DNA of 64,000 nucleotides. It comes from Mesocentrotus franciscanus. Its lineage: Eukaryota; Echinodermata; Echinoidea; Camarodonta; Strongylocentrotidae. The DNA lies in contig CP137671.1 in assembly GCA_037976565.1 (NCBI GenBank), positions 11,093,669 to 11,157,668 on the forward strand. The letters run 5' to 3'. The position numbers were made by a program, and so were the translations under genes. This document shows, piece by piece, positions 9,985 to 22,100 of this stretch (positions within the stretch are counted from its first letter, which is position 1; each line of letters begins with the position of its first letter). The notes under the pieces were generated by a model. It was not told the DNA's origin. It searched no databases and saw nothing but the letters and a program-made list of their open reading frames with translations.

Positions 9985-10155
9985 TTTCTCCAGGTCTCCT
10001 CGATCGTCTTTCTATTTCAATAAAATGCATTATATGAACTTGTTTCGTATACTTGTTCCTTTTATGTACTTTGTCACATGTTATAAATTTGATAAATTGT
10101 ATTACATTTATGTTGGAAGAAAGACAAATAAACTTGAACTTAAACTTGAAAAATT
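9985..10155 (+). repeat. LINE/SINE-like 3' end
   Basis: Short AT-rich sequence ending GACAAATAAACTTGAACTTAAACTTGAA, the polyadenylation-signal-plus-short-tandem-tail form of a non-LTR retroposon. No coding part remains. Confidence 0.4.
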
Positions 10156-10689
10156 GGAAGAAAAAAAACTGACAAAATGCATCCAGGACAAATGCATGGA
10201 GAAAAAAAAGGCCGGCGCCTTAAGACCAAGACCGAGCATCAAGACACTACTACAATATACTGTTTTTTGTATGAAGGTATATCTTCATTTATAATATTTG
10301 TCTCCATATAGGCCTACTATGTAAATACCACAAACTTCCATCGATAAATGGACAATATTTATGAACCTTGTGAACCTTATGAGATCAGAAAATCTTCATT
10401 AAGTCTCAGCAATAAAAATCATTAATAATTATCGTCATCATGACTATATAGCTACATAAGTATATATATTATATGCGCCACTGGTCACCTCTGACTATGG
10501 AGTAGCAGGTAAGTTGATCCCACTGACAGGGCACTGAATTCATGGGGGGCGCCGGCCGTATTAGTTTCATGAAATATGAGAAAATAGTGCTCTCGAGTGG
10601 AGGAAGATCATGATGTGGGAGGGGTCGCATCGTCTCATATTTTCCCCTTCTTAAAATCTCTAGTTGAGCCACCAAAGAAACCAAGAGAA

Positions 10690-10860
10690 TAGGTGAATGT
10701 ACTTCTTCTTCGATTGAAGAAGGTTAACAAAGTGTGTCTTCAGGATGAATGATATCAACATTCAATTTGCTAGAACGGATCCACTGCACCACCAACTGAG
10801 ATCCCATGTGCAGGAAAAGGTGCTTCATGATGCATCTGTATTTTCTTGGAAATGCACACC
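10690..10860 (+). repeat. Dispersed repeat (partner at 34,990-35,240)
   Basis: TTCGATTGAAGAAGGT, GTGTCTTCAGGATGAATG, TCCACTGCACCACCAACT and GTGCAGGAAAAGG are shared with the later copy. That copy carries a ~90-bp extra segment after GATGAATGG. Confidence 0.7.
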
Positions 10861-12019
10861 AGTCATAATGGATATTGACCCACATTTATTACTTCACCCC
10901 AAACTTGGTACAAGAGGATTTTGACTATACTTTTTGAAAAGCCTGCTGTTGAGTCATCCTGGACAGCACAATTATAAAAATGATATCATTGCTCATTGGA
11001 CAGGATATTAGTTCTTCTTTACAATAAAATTTGATTTAAGGTCAGATAGGTTATCATTCTTAATTAGAAGCTACCAAAGTTGGGTACATTTTTTTTTTAA
11101 ACGCACTGTATAGAAGGATCGGTTCTTGAAGAAAAATAAATGGGGATGCTATGTAGAGCGTGGGGGGCTATTTTTACAAGGACGAAACACAATCTCTGTT
11201 CTCATCACAATCTTTATTTATTAATCGATTTATTTGTAGTTCTATTTTTACCGGGTAGCATTGTACGTTGCAAATCTACTTACCACAATGGCCCTGTTGG
11301 CCTAGGCAATAATGTGATTATAAAGATTTATAATATAGAAAACAAAACAAAACAAAAAGACAAACAACAGCAACAGAAATATTCAAATATTGCAGCTGAA
11401 ATTTTAAGACATAACTACCCCATGCACATTATATTGCATCTTCATGAATCACCTCGACTTGTCAAATTCGAAAAATTGATGTGTTATGTTTAAATTCCCA
11501 TATTATGTAGATGTATATATGATTACAACTCTTTAAAAATCACAACTCTCTTTTTGTTTGCCCTCTTTGGTTCAAACTCCCACCAATCTGCACGTCTGAT
11601 TTTTCTGCTTTCTTTTAGAACAGCAATTCATATATTTTGAACTTGAACCAACACATACGCTCTACCTTGAAGATATATCCCATGCAGATTCGAGTAGCAG
11701 AAGTTTATTGGTATTTTAAAATCGTAATTCTGATTTACATCTAACCAAGGGAACCAACAAACAGTTGAGAGGGGAATATGCCCCCTTACCCCACCAAATC
11801 AGCCCTTCACATTTTAAAGGGCATTCTTCTTCTTTTTTTATAATACTAAAATAAACATCAAAATGGCTACTTTTAACACATGTAAAATGAAAAGTCTTCT
11901 CCTACGCCGTCACTTAACTACCCCTCCCCCATCCACGTTTGAGATTCTGTTGATGCCCTTGTATGTAACACATCCAAAGCAGTAAGAAATTGAAGTAATA
12001 AAAAGACAGAGCCACAAGG
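10861..12019. other. No supported gene
   Basis: AT-rich intergenic sequence. A minus-strand retroposon 3' end is possible near 11,200-11,290 (AATAAATAAAGATTGTGA on that strand). Several open frames of up to 117 codons have no recognisable features. Confidence 0.4.
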
Positions 12020-14661
12020 AAAACTTGTATGAAATTCTTTATTAAAAGATATTCTATATTTCTGAAAGTCTACAAGTCTTCATGTAGACCGTTTCTATCA
12101 ACAACAACAACCTTAAAGCAAAACCTTTCATAGACAAAACTTTACAAAAATATTTGTTCTGCTCAAATAATCTATTATACATTATACCATAAACATGTAT
12201 AAATGTAGATCAATATACATATACATGGCTCTATCTAACTTTGCATGGTGGCATAGCTGTCAGAAAGACTGCAATATTTATTAGTACAGTGTACACTGTA
12301 CAAGTAAATGTATCTGGAAAGATATTCAAATATTAAATAACACTAGTTGAGAGCAAACGTGAAAGGCGAGCAACTTGCAAGGAATAGCTGCTTTCAATCA
12401 TAAAATCCATGGGAGTTGTGCAAGTCCCTCGGAGAGGACCTAAAGCCGTCGTCCGTCTGATTGCTTACTTACAAGCATTTATGCTTTCTTAGCAGTCAGG
12501 TAAAACCAGGTAAATTAAAATTAAATAGGGCATAAGTGCCTGTCCATATTACATAAGATAAGTTTATATGATGGCAAGTCTATAACATATACATGCATTT
12601 GTAAAACATCTTATATACATGGATGGTGATAGTATAGTTCATTCAAAATCATGACATCTTTTCATAAATTATGCATAAATGAAATATCGTTTTCACAGTA
12701 TCATTTCATTCACAATAAAACAGATTTTGAACAGGATAATTATTGGATATCATATAAATCATTTCAAATGCGATGAAAACAAATGACACTAATACAGAGT
12801 CAAAATAACGGTTCAATTCTTGAGAAATTCATTTTTTTAAAATCAAGTCTCAAGTTTAAGCTGATAGTACGCACTTCTACTACCGGTATCACAACATTAC
12901 ATCTCAACATTACACCACTTCCTACATTGTAAAGAACATTTCCTACTGTATACATGTACTAAGAAACAGCATCTCAATGAGATTTCAGTAATATCACAAT
13001 ATATAACATTAGGAGACATGAATACGAGCTCATATCTAAAATACGTTAGACACTGCAATGATGCCAAGACAAACTAGATGAGGAGACAATTCCTTGATAT
13101 ATATGGGGATAAACAAAACAAAACAATGCAGTAAAACTTCGACATAAAGAACACGGTTATCACAAACTCATTATAGCATAGCACATACTGTGTCTCCTGT
13201 GTCTGTGTCTGGAAAAAGAACAATCTAATTGTAACTAATCATTAAAGCCTCTAATTTAGCAAAGCGGAGCACAATATACATCAAATCACTATTTTCCATG
13301 TACAACTTGGCAATTATCTATTTACATTGCAATTTTCTTTCACATTGGTTCATTTAATAAACATTTTTTCCTTCAAACTATGAAGGAGTGGAATGGGATT
13401 AATTGTTGCTAATTTGAGGAGGGAAAGCGGATTATTGAGAAATTGAGAAAAATCTTGACTGCAATGGGTTAAGGTGAGGTAATTTAGCCATTCCCACTTC
13501 CTTGTAATCTATTTAAGTTTAGTTCTGAATCCTGATATTACAATTAAGGTTACATTACATAACAAGGTATTGTCCTAAGTCTCATGGAGTTTGGTCCACT
13601 TAACTGGCCAACTGATTGTGGCAATTAGGCATCACTGAAAATCACATGTGCAAATACTTTCAACTGCAACAAGATTCCCATTTATGTCCTATGATATTCA
13701 AACAATAAAATTGATTTTATTTACAGTTTCTATGAAAATAACACAAGTAATATATACAACATGTAATATCAAATCACGCTCTTTTCCCCTAAGTGATACA
13801 CATCATACAGTACAGTGTATTATCATATATGTCGAGCTATATAGCTACATAGTTAAAAGCAGATACAATTCGATCTGCAATGTGTAAACAAGGCCAAAAT
13901 GGAAACAAAACCTTTCCTTTATCACTGACCAATAACTGTAATTCAAGTTGATAAATGGAACATCTATGGCCACGATTTCAAAAAAAAATCATGTTTGAAC
14001 GTCATATATATATATATATATATACATCTACTTCTAATTGAACATGGTCACATCACATTGTAAAGAAGAAAAAAAATTGATCAAATGATAATAACTTTAG
14101 CATTTTTAACATCAGATACATGTACGTTTGATATATTATTTTAACATGAAAGGATGCAGGAAAACTGTATTATTTGTGACAGACATGTGTGACTATTTCA
14201 TAGAACTTTTTAAAGCTGGAACAAGCACTTCCCGTCATATAATCAATTCGCACAGATACAATTTGGCCACTCTTGAACACAACTACATTACACTAAAATA
14301 GTGCAGGTATCAATAAATGAACCTGCTTAATATGACGAGCAGACTTTGAAATAAACATGTCATGGATTTATGTCTTACAGCTACAAATATTTCAGAGAAA
14401 TAATTTCAAGTGTAAGTGTTCAGATTTCCTTCTTTTGTACTTTAAAACCATTCAGGAATTCATCAGAAAACTATACAACTATCCCTGTTGGAATTCAAGC
14501 ATATTCACTTTTCTTAAGAAACATACTTGCTAGTCTGATGATTGATGGGATAGAAATGGAGCACTCTGAACAAAATTTATCCATAATACTGAGGACACCT
14601 GATCACGTTTTCTAAGCAAAATAATCTGTAGAATCTAAGCTTCTTGATGTCCCATAGAACT
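12020..14661 (-). other. Probable 3' UTR of the SAMD9-like gene
   Basis: About 2.6 kb of repeat-poor, AT-rich sequence lies directly downstream of the stop. It contrasts with the element-dense DNA on both sides, as expected for an exon under some constraint. It ends at a candidate poly(A) site. A (TA)n run lies at about 14,007-14,023. The extent is inferred; RNA-seq would settle it. Confidence 0.5.
12039..12044 (-). terminator. Candidate polyadenylation signal AATAAA
   Basis: AATAAA on the minus strand is followed within 15-25 nt by a possible cleavage region and then TTTTCCTTGTGG, a GU/U-rich downstream element. It is a plausible end of the SAMD9-like transcript, although other AATAAA-like hexamers occur in this AT-rich UTR. 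Confidence 0.45.
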
Positions 14662-17600
14662 TTAGAAGTCATAGCTTACAGGGCCCTCATCAATATCATC
14701 AATTTCATTGACATAGGAAGGGTAGTTTGTAGAACTTTCTTTTGCAATGAAGGGGGTCTCTCTGTTGTCCTTGTACACTACATCATACGCAAGAGGGCCA
14801 GCAAATGAGAACCCTAGGTAGAACTGAACAGGTTCCTGGCTAGGTAGACCCTTGATGGGAAGAGACAGAAGGATCTTCACTGGTTCTTCTCCATCAGGGT
14901 TGTACAAGACAAAGTGCTTGCTGTCTAGGACACCATCCAACCGCCTGAGTCTCTTCTTGATGGAGTCTTCTTTCCATATGTCATACGTGACTCGTCCAAT
15001 GGACTTCCGATGGACAAATTGGGATTTCTCATTCTGAAGTCCAAGATAGAACTCTGTGGAAGGCTTCAGGGGGCTGTAATTTTGACGAATTCTGGATCGT
15101 TTGGGCAGTTCATGTCGAGACTCTGCATACACTTTATTGCGGTATCTACCAGTCCACCTAGCATTCAGTTGCCTAATTGTCTCTCCAATTGGTGTGCTTC
15201 CTTCTCTGGGTGTGCCATTGGGCCAATTCAACAGCATCTCAAAGAACAAGCCATAGAACCCATCATCTTTTTCCTCCATCATCTTCAAGATATTCGCATA
15301 CTTTCTGGCCTCTGCCTCATCTAATCCTTCATTGGGACAGACTGACAAGGCAAAGAGGGTAAACACAAAGTTCCTGATGTCAAAAAGACTTGGACTACTA
15401 AGGTTTTGCCTGAGCAAAGATTGAACCTGTTTGAGATCAGCCACTTTCTTCTTTGAAGCCATGTCAAAGATCTGTTGGTATCCATCCGCATTCATCCTTT
15501 TCACTTCAGATCGTCTCATCGCATAGGCAGTTTGGACTGGGTACTGTGCATGCACACGTACATCTTCACGATGTGGAGACGACAGAGCAAAGAAGCGGTG
15601 TCTGGCAGTGTAGATTTTCTCCAATTTGTCATCATAGATTCTGTACGAGGCTCCACCAAAGCGTTGCTGTGCACAGTGAGCAAGATAGTCAGTGAAACGC
15701 CCAAGCAATTCGTCGACCCTCTCTGACAATGATTTCATGGTATCACTGAATTCAAGGAGTGAAGGTAAGGCGAGTTCAGGAGGTATATAATCCGTCATTA
15801 GATACCTCCTCAAAGTCTCCATCCTTTATTCCTGGAACAGAAAGGTCTCACCCTCTTCTGTACAATTTCCAGGAATTTAGCAATGGTGGTGATTTCACCC
15901 ACAAAGCCAGCATAATTCCTTTTTCTAGTTTCTTCTTCCATAGCCTTCTGAGCATTTTGAAATGCTCTGCAAGATTCAGTGAATGTATCCAACAACTCCT
16001 TCATTTCACAGTCACTGATGACTTCTTGGTCAACACTGCGCTCATACTGTGTCATCTTCTGTCGAAGGATGATTCCTTTTGTGTCCCACAAGTATGAGTT
16101 CTTGCTGACAATGCTAAGTGCTATGTTGATGGCTTGCTCTGCATTATCAAAATCATCTTCTCGCTTGCTGTGAAGTCGAGCCTTCTGTTGTGCTATGAAT
16201 GGGTCTTGGAATTTCCTGATGCCAACTTCCATGATCTTGTATGCCTTCGCCCTATCCTCTGCATATACTTCTTCAATGAAAGGGGCAAAGTCAGTTTCTC
16301 TATCATCTCCATACTCTTTCTTCAGTCTCCTTACCATCAAATCTCTGCAAACCTTCTGGATGTAGCCTTTGCTGTAAGACAAGGTGTCCAGGATTGTTGA
16401 CTTTTCAAGAAGTTCAAGGATCATGTCAGCAGGTTTTTGTTTGAAGAGTTCACCAAGCTGCTCTACAATCTCTGTAGCAATAACAGGATGGACGATTGCA
16501 AGGCCTTTCACACAGCCATCAATATCTTGAATGAATACTTCAAGGAGAAGCAGATTCAGAAATGGCTGCCTATGTTTCTCCCAGGGTCCAAATGTATGTT
16601 GCCGACCACTGGACATCACTCTATATTGACTTTGCATAAAACCGTCACAGGCAGAAACAGGCATTGCAAAACCAGGATTGTACTTCCGCACTACAGCTAT
16701 ATACTTCAATAGATTGACAGCATTCTGGAGTGCCTTCTTTGATTCTTTGCCAACTCGTGGAAGAATGCCCTTCACAACATTTTTCAGGTATTCAGGATCA
16801 CATTCTTTTTTCATTACCATGAAAGCAAGAAGGAGCTCAGGAGACTCCTTTTCACTGAACACATTCCTCTGCTCAAGATCTTTGGTCTTCTTTGTGAACC
16901 ACCGATTCTCTTCTTCTGTTAGTTTATGTTCAACACAAACACATGGCTTTGATTCTTCCTTCTGCTGATGACGTTGTGGCTCTGAGGTTCTTTTGCAATG
17001 GATGAGAACAAAAGCCAATCCATTGCTTTCTAAGTACCTTGTTTCTCTTTCAAGGCTTATTAGAAACGGTCGCATGGTCTCAGAATCAAGGTTTTCCAAG
17101 AGGAGGACAACTGGTCCTGGGTCTTGTCCTTCCTCATAGCCATACTTGTGGAAGTCAACAATCTGTTTCACTGTGTCGTTAGTAACCCTATTGACAACTG
17201 CACATCTGTATTGTTGGTGCAAGTCCCACAAGAGGTTCTTTGCTACCGTTGTGCCTCCTGAACCTGCTTCATGAAAGACAGTTGCCATTGAAATGTGGGG
17301 GACCTTCTTGCCTTGAGAATTGAGTACTTTATAAACATCAGAATAGAGCCTTTTGTAGTTCTGACGCTTCAGAACATGATTGTAGCCCTTGCCTCCATTC
17401 AACCTCTCTTCTGACAGATAGAAATTCCACCAGTCAACTCCATGACCTTGATAGAATCGAGACTCTTTCTCTTGAACAAAGTCCAAGAATTTGGGGTTAC
17501 TCTCATCCATAGAAGTGTTTTCACACTCATTCTTTGCTAGGATTGATATGTCTGACCACTGACTCTGGTGTTTCTTCATTAGTTCGCACTGTCCTCTAGG

Positions 17601-19184
17601 AAACATGGGAAGTTCTGGCAAACGTGTCTCACAGGACCCTAGAAGTCTCAACATGTATGTGTTGATCTCCTGCCATTGCACTCCTCCAAGACATCTATCT
17701 TTCATATTCTTGCTTGAAACGATGCTTTGACTTTCAAGATGCTGAATCCATTTGTGCAGTACACCTTGATTCTCTGCGATGACAGTGAAACGTTTCAGGT
17801 CCTGAAACGATTTGGAAGTGTAGAACTCCCTGAACAACTGCGTCATGACCATGATATCTGAATATGAAAGCAGGAAGAAGACAACGACTGCTCTGCCTGG
17901 CGGAATGACACCAGGGTCAGAGAAGAACCGGACAGTGTTCAAGACTGCATGTGAGCGCTCTCATCCAGTCCATATCTGACATCTTGTCCATTCCTTTCAC
18001 ATCAACATCATTCCGACCATTAGGGAACACCCAAACAGGAATCTCTGGGAAGTCAATACCTTCTCTAAGGGCATCTACATCCTTGGTCTCTGTGAATGTA
18101 TCTGCACTCAAGATCTTGATTGATTTCCTCTGATTCACATACTGACAAAGCCCCATCTTGTTGGAATCTGCATTGCAGTCAAAGACAACATTCCAACTGA
18201 CAGAAGACATGAAACCAAATCGTTCCCCCAACTCTGCAGGACTCAACTGTTGAGCGGGTGTGTTGACAACCAGAACTGGGTAGTAGGATGAATCAAGCTC
18301 ACCTTTGTCAGACCCAAGAAGAAGATTAGTAAGCTTTCTTTCTGTATTTGAGTCACTGTCCTTACCTCCAATCCCAGTTCCCTGATACAGTGGCTCCTGC
18401 CTTTCTGGATGACCAAACGGAGGCAATGGTAAATCCACTTCAGTTGGATTTGGTGTGGCAGAAGTGTAGGATGAGTCGTATCCTGTCTCCATGTCTATAG
18501 TAGATTCAACAGTGTCCTGTTCCATCTCAAATGATGCAACAGTGTCCTGTTTCATCTCAAGCGATGCAACAGTGTCCTGTTCACTCTTAAGCGATGCAAC
18601 AGTGTCCTGTTCCATCTGAAGCGATGCAGCAGGAACTTCCCTTACAGAAGGAGCTGTTGTAGTTTGTTTCTTACCTGGAGCTTCCACACCTCTGGAGTCT
18701 ACATGGATGTTACCCATATGTGAAGAAGATGAGGTTTTTTTCATACTTTCTCCCTGTGGTACTGGTTCATCAGCATCTGCTGATGTTGCTGGTGGTGTGG
18801 TAGATGGTGGGGTAGGTGTTGGGGTAGGCGGTGGGGTAGTTGGTGGGGTAGGTTTTACTGTGACTGGGCTGGGTGCATTCACATTCTCCATTGCACTTAT
18901 CTTGGAGTTTCCATCCCTACTGTCAGATGATGCAGATTCCAGAGTGGTCACTATGCCTATTCGTTCTTCTTCAAGGTAATGCTCCCTCCTTAACATCAAT
19001 CTTCTACAATATCCTGCAGAGAGTTCAAAATCTTCTATCAGTTCATGTTTGGTATACCTCACCAACGTGAAACCATCCACCCCTTCAAACTTACTGACAA
19101 GTTCATCGGAGAGACGTACGTTACTTTTCAGCCAGATGGCCACCTCTTCTTCTGTCCAGTCTTTCATCTCTTTTGATGCTTCAC
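14662..19184 (-). CDS. SAMD9-like last exon: SAM to OB-fold, two frame breaks
   Basis: The acceptor TATTTCAG precedes GTGAAGCATC at 19,184. A SAM domain follows (WTEEEVAIWLKSN ... GFTLVRYTKHELIEDFELS, ending near 18,970), then about 220 residues of Pro/Thr linker and 10-residue repeats. Next is a SIR2-like region (WNVVFDCNAD, VWVFPNGRND), then the NTPase with Walker A HEAGSGGTTVAKNL (about 17,273-17,235) and Walker B VVLLLENLD. A helical-repeat region follows (KNSYLWDTKG), and the OB-fold ends in FYLGFSFAGPLAYDV. The canonical P-loop lysine is absent, as it also is in human SAMD9L by memory. No AlbA-type domain is visible between SAM and the SIR2-like region. The frame shifts near 17,955 and 15,822. 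The single long exon is typical of the family. Confidence 0.88.
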
Positions 19185-22100
19185 CTGAAATATGTAAGAA
19201 TAAAAGTATCAACAATTTGAATGTCTCAAATATTATCATATATGTAAAGATAAAATAAATGTTAACTTCTACAAGAAATTTGTTCACATAATCAGCAATG
19301 CTGTCTTAAAAATATACTACAATGTCCCTTTGGTAATACTACAATACTAATAATTTCATTTACCCAGGAAAGCCTCATCAGCATTAACGTTGTTCTCCCC
19401 GATGGCCCTGAAATTATTATTACCCAAACAATTGCTAGGTACCCATTAACACCAGGGTGGATTAATGTTTTGCCAAATGATGTTGGTGCCGAGCTGGGAT
19501 TCGAACCCTCGACCCTAGAATGGAGAGTCAAGTGAATGAACCACTATACCACAACACCTCCCTATCCTTTCAGCATTCATTACAGTACAATACGATGGAA
19601 TAATATTTACCTCCATTCTCGTTCTACCACAATCAAAAGTACATACATGTATAACACACAAAATGAACTTTGGGCATTTGGTAACAATGATCGCCTTAAA
19701 GGAAATCCAACCTTGAGAGCAAACTACTCTAGAAGAAAGCATAAAAAAATTATGAATATTGGAAAGTTCTAATCACTATACGTATGGGTTCTTCAAATTG
19801 GCTGAATCAGTTATGTCTCTGTGATGTAGTGGCAACAACTTTCCCATTTCTTCCAACACAAAATGACCAGAATTTCAATTTTTCAAAAAATGTAAGACTC
19901 AGGAGGATCTTTTTTTCTTTAGAGGACCTACAATAATATGTTATACATAATGTATTTGAATAGCACCCCAAGGGAGGAGGCACTTTGGAAAAGAAAAAAA
20001 ATATTAACATTTATGTGAATGAAAAACAGGAAATTTGTCCGTGTCTACATCACAATCCACAGACAAAATTACCAATTCCAGATTCTAAAATTTCAAACAT
20101 TTATAGTTCTTTTATTATTGATCCAATTTATTTCCATCTTTCACCATTCTGTTATCTTATTTTTCTGCTTTCATACAAATTAAGTTCTTACCAGGGTTGG
20201 ATTGTAAATATAATTGTTCTTACCTGTATATGCTTTCTCTGTGCTTGTTACAGAATCCTTTTCTTTGTCCACAGCATCGTCTGGCCCACATTTCTCCCTT
20301 CTCATTGATACATGAGATGCCACTGAAGCAACTTCTCCAGGTGTTGCCAGAGGAGAACTACCAGCTAGGAGACCAGAATTTCCTTCCTCCTGAGTGATTA
20401 CCTGCTTTCTGACAGTGGCTTCCGGGACAACTGGGAGTCCTTGGTGGGCCATTTCATCTGACGATGATGTTCTGTCTTCTTTCAACGCTTCCCTCTTCTC
20501 GAAATCTGTTGACAGACTAGTGCTTGGAAGGATTGGGTCAATGACTGCATGTGAAAGTAGATCCCAAGCACCACTTCCTTCCGGCGTAACATCTAAAACG
20601 ATGTCCTCTCGAACTTGCTGCTTGGTTTGTTCAGAGACGAGCACCTTTCCAAGCTGATGTCCAATGCGGCCGCTTTGGACATCACTTTGAAGCCAACGTA
20701 GCCCTTCGATGGTGTACACCTTCACATGGAAATGAATAGAATCGCGAGTCAATCCAATGAGCTTGTAGAATCCATCCCTCCCTATGCTCCTCTCCAAGCA
20801 CTTCACCAAGTCTGAGTGACGCTTACACAAGTTGCTGAATGTCTTCAGCCCCTCTAGAAAATCTGCTGCTACTCCTGTGGATGGGACCAAACTGACCTCT
20901 GAGGAACTGGCATCTAGGAGAGCTTGTAGATTACCTTGTGCTTCTTCCTTCACCAACTGGTTGGAATGGGTGACATTGAGTTGAACTTCTGAGGAAACAA
21001 AGACAAAACATGAACCATTCGTGAACAAGAACACGTTATCAGAATAAGCTTAGCTGTAAAGAGGTCATTGCTTCTGTCACAGTTTAATTCATAAACTTTT
21101 TACGCTTACAAAGATTCATCACCAATACATAGTCTTGGAAAAATTTATTGCTTTGTTCTTCTCCACAAAAAAGAAAAAAAGAAATGCTATGGCCCCAAAA
21201 CAGAGACACACACAAATACTAGAACATTGATTGGAGTCATTAAATACCATAGAAGACTAACAGCGTGTTCACACTAAAAAAAAGTTGTCCCGAAACTCTA
21301 TAAAGAAACGTTGTATAAAGAATCATCATATAACGAACAAGGCGTCCACACACAAGAAACGTCGTATAAAGAATCATCGTATAGCGAACAGGGCTTCCAC
21401 ACACACAAAAGCAAGTGATCCCCAAACTCTACAGCGAAACATCGTATAGTTTGCTACTGCGCAGTTTGTTGTTTTTTTGCTGTTTTTTTACTATGTATAG
21501 CTATAATCAGCTGGCTGCGCCGCGGTCATGAAACAGAGCGGAAATGAGAGGTCAGGTCTCCTTTCGCCCAGTTATACCGTTTTAGTTTGACCATGCATAC
21601 ATCCACACACAAAACATTCTGTGATTCTTTATCGAGTTCTAGTTTGAAACGATGCCCAGACCTTTGATGCCCTTTGTTTCCTTATACGATGTATCGTTAG
21701 TAAGCGTACACACATACAATTACATCGTATGGCCAAGCGCTTAGCTAGGATTTTATTTTAGGGGGGGTGGTAGGGAGCACACAAAGCGTGCGAATCACTT
21801 ACAGAGCACGCGAAGTGCACTCCCTAAGGCGGGGTGGGTGCAGGGAGGGGGGATTTTCCCCCCTCCAGCGCAAAGCGCAGAAGCTTTCATGTTCCATCAA
21901 ATTAATAGAGAAAGATGACAATTCGTTGTACCGTTCTCGACTCTTACTTCTTGTCTGAATTATGTTTCCCCTCTCCCGCGCATAGCGCGAAAGCTTTGAC
22001 GTTCCATCAAATTAATAGAGAAAGATGACGATTTGTTGTACTGTTTTCGACTCTTAATCCTTGTCTGAATTCAGTTCCCCCCTCCCGCGTGAAGCGCGAA

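Noticed and set aside
14662..15822. C-terminal 386-codon frame as a separate gene starting at 15,822
   Set aside because: Its sequence is the direct continuation of the SAMD9 family C-terminus; the ATG arises at a frame break.
15010..17000. Plus-strand frames antisense to the SAMD9-like exon (80-112 codons)
   Set aside because: Shadows of the conserved minus-strand coding sequence.
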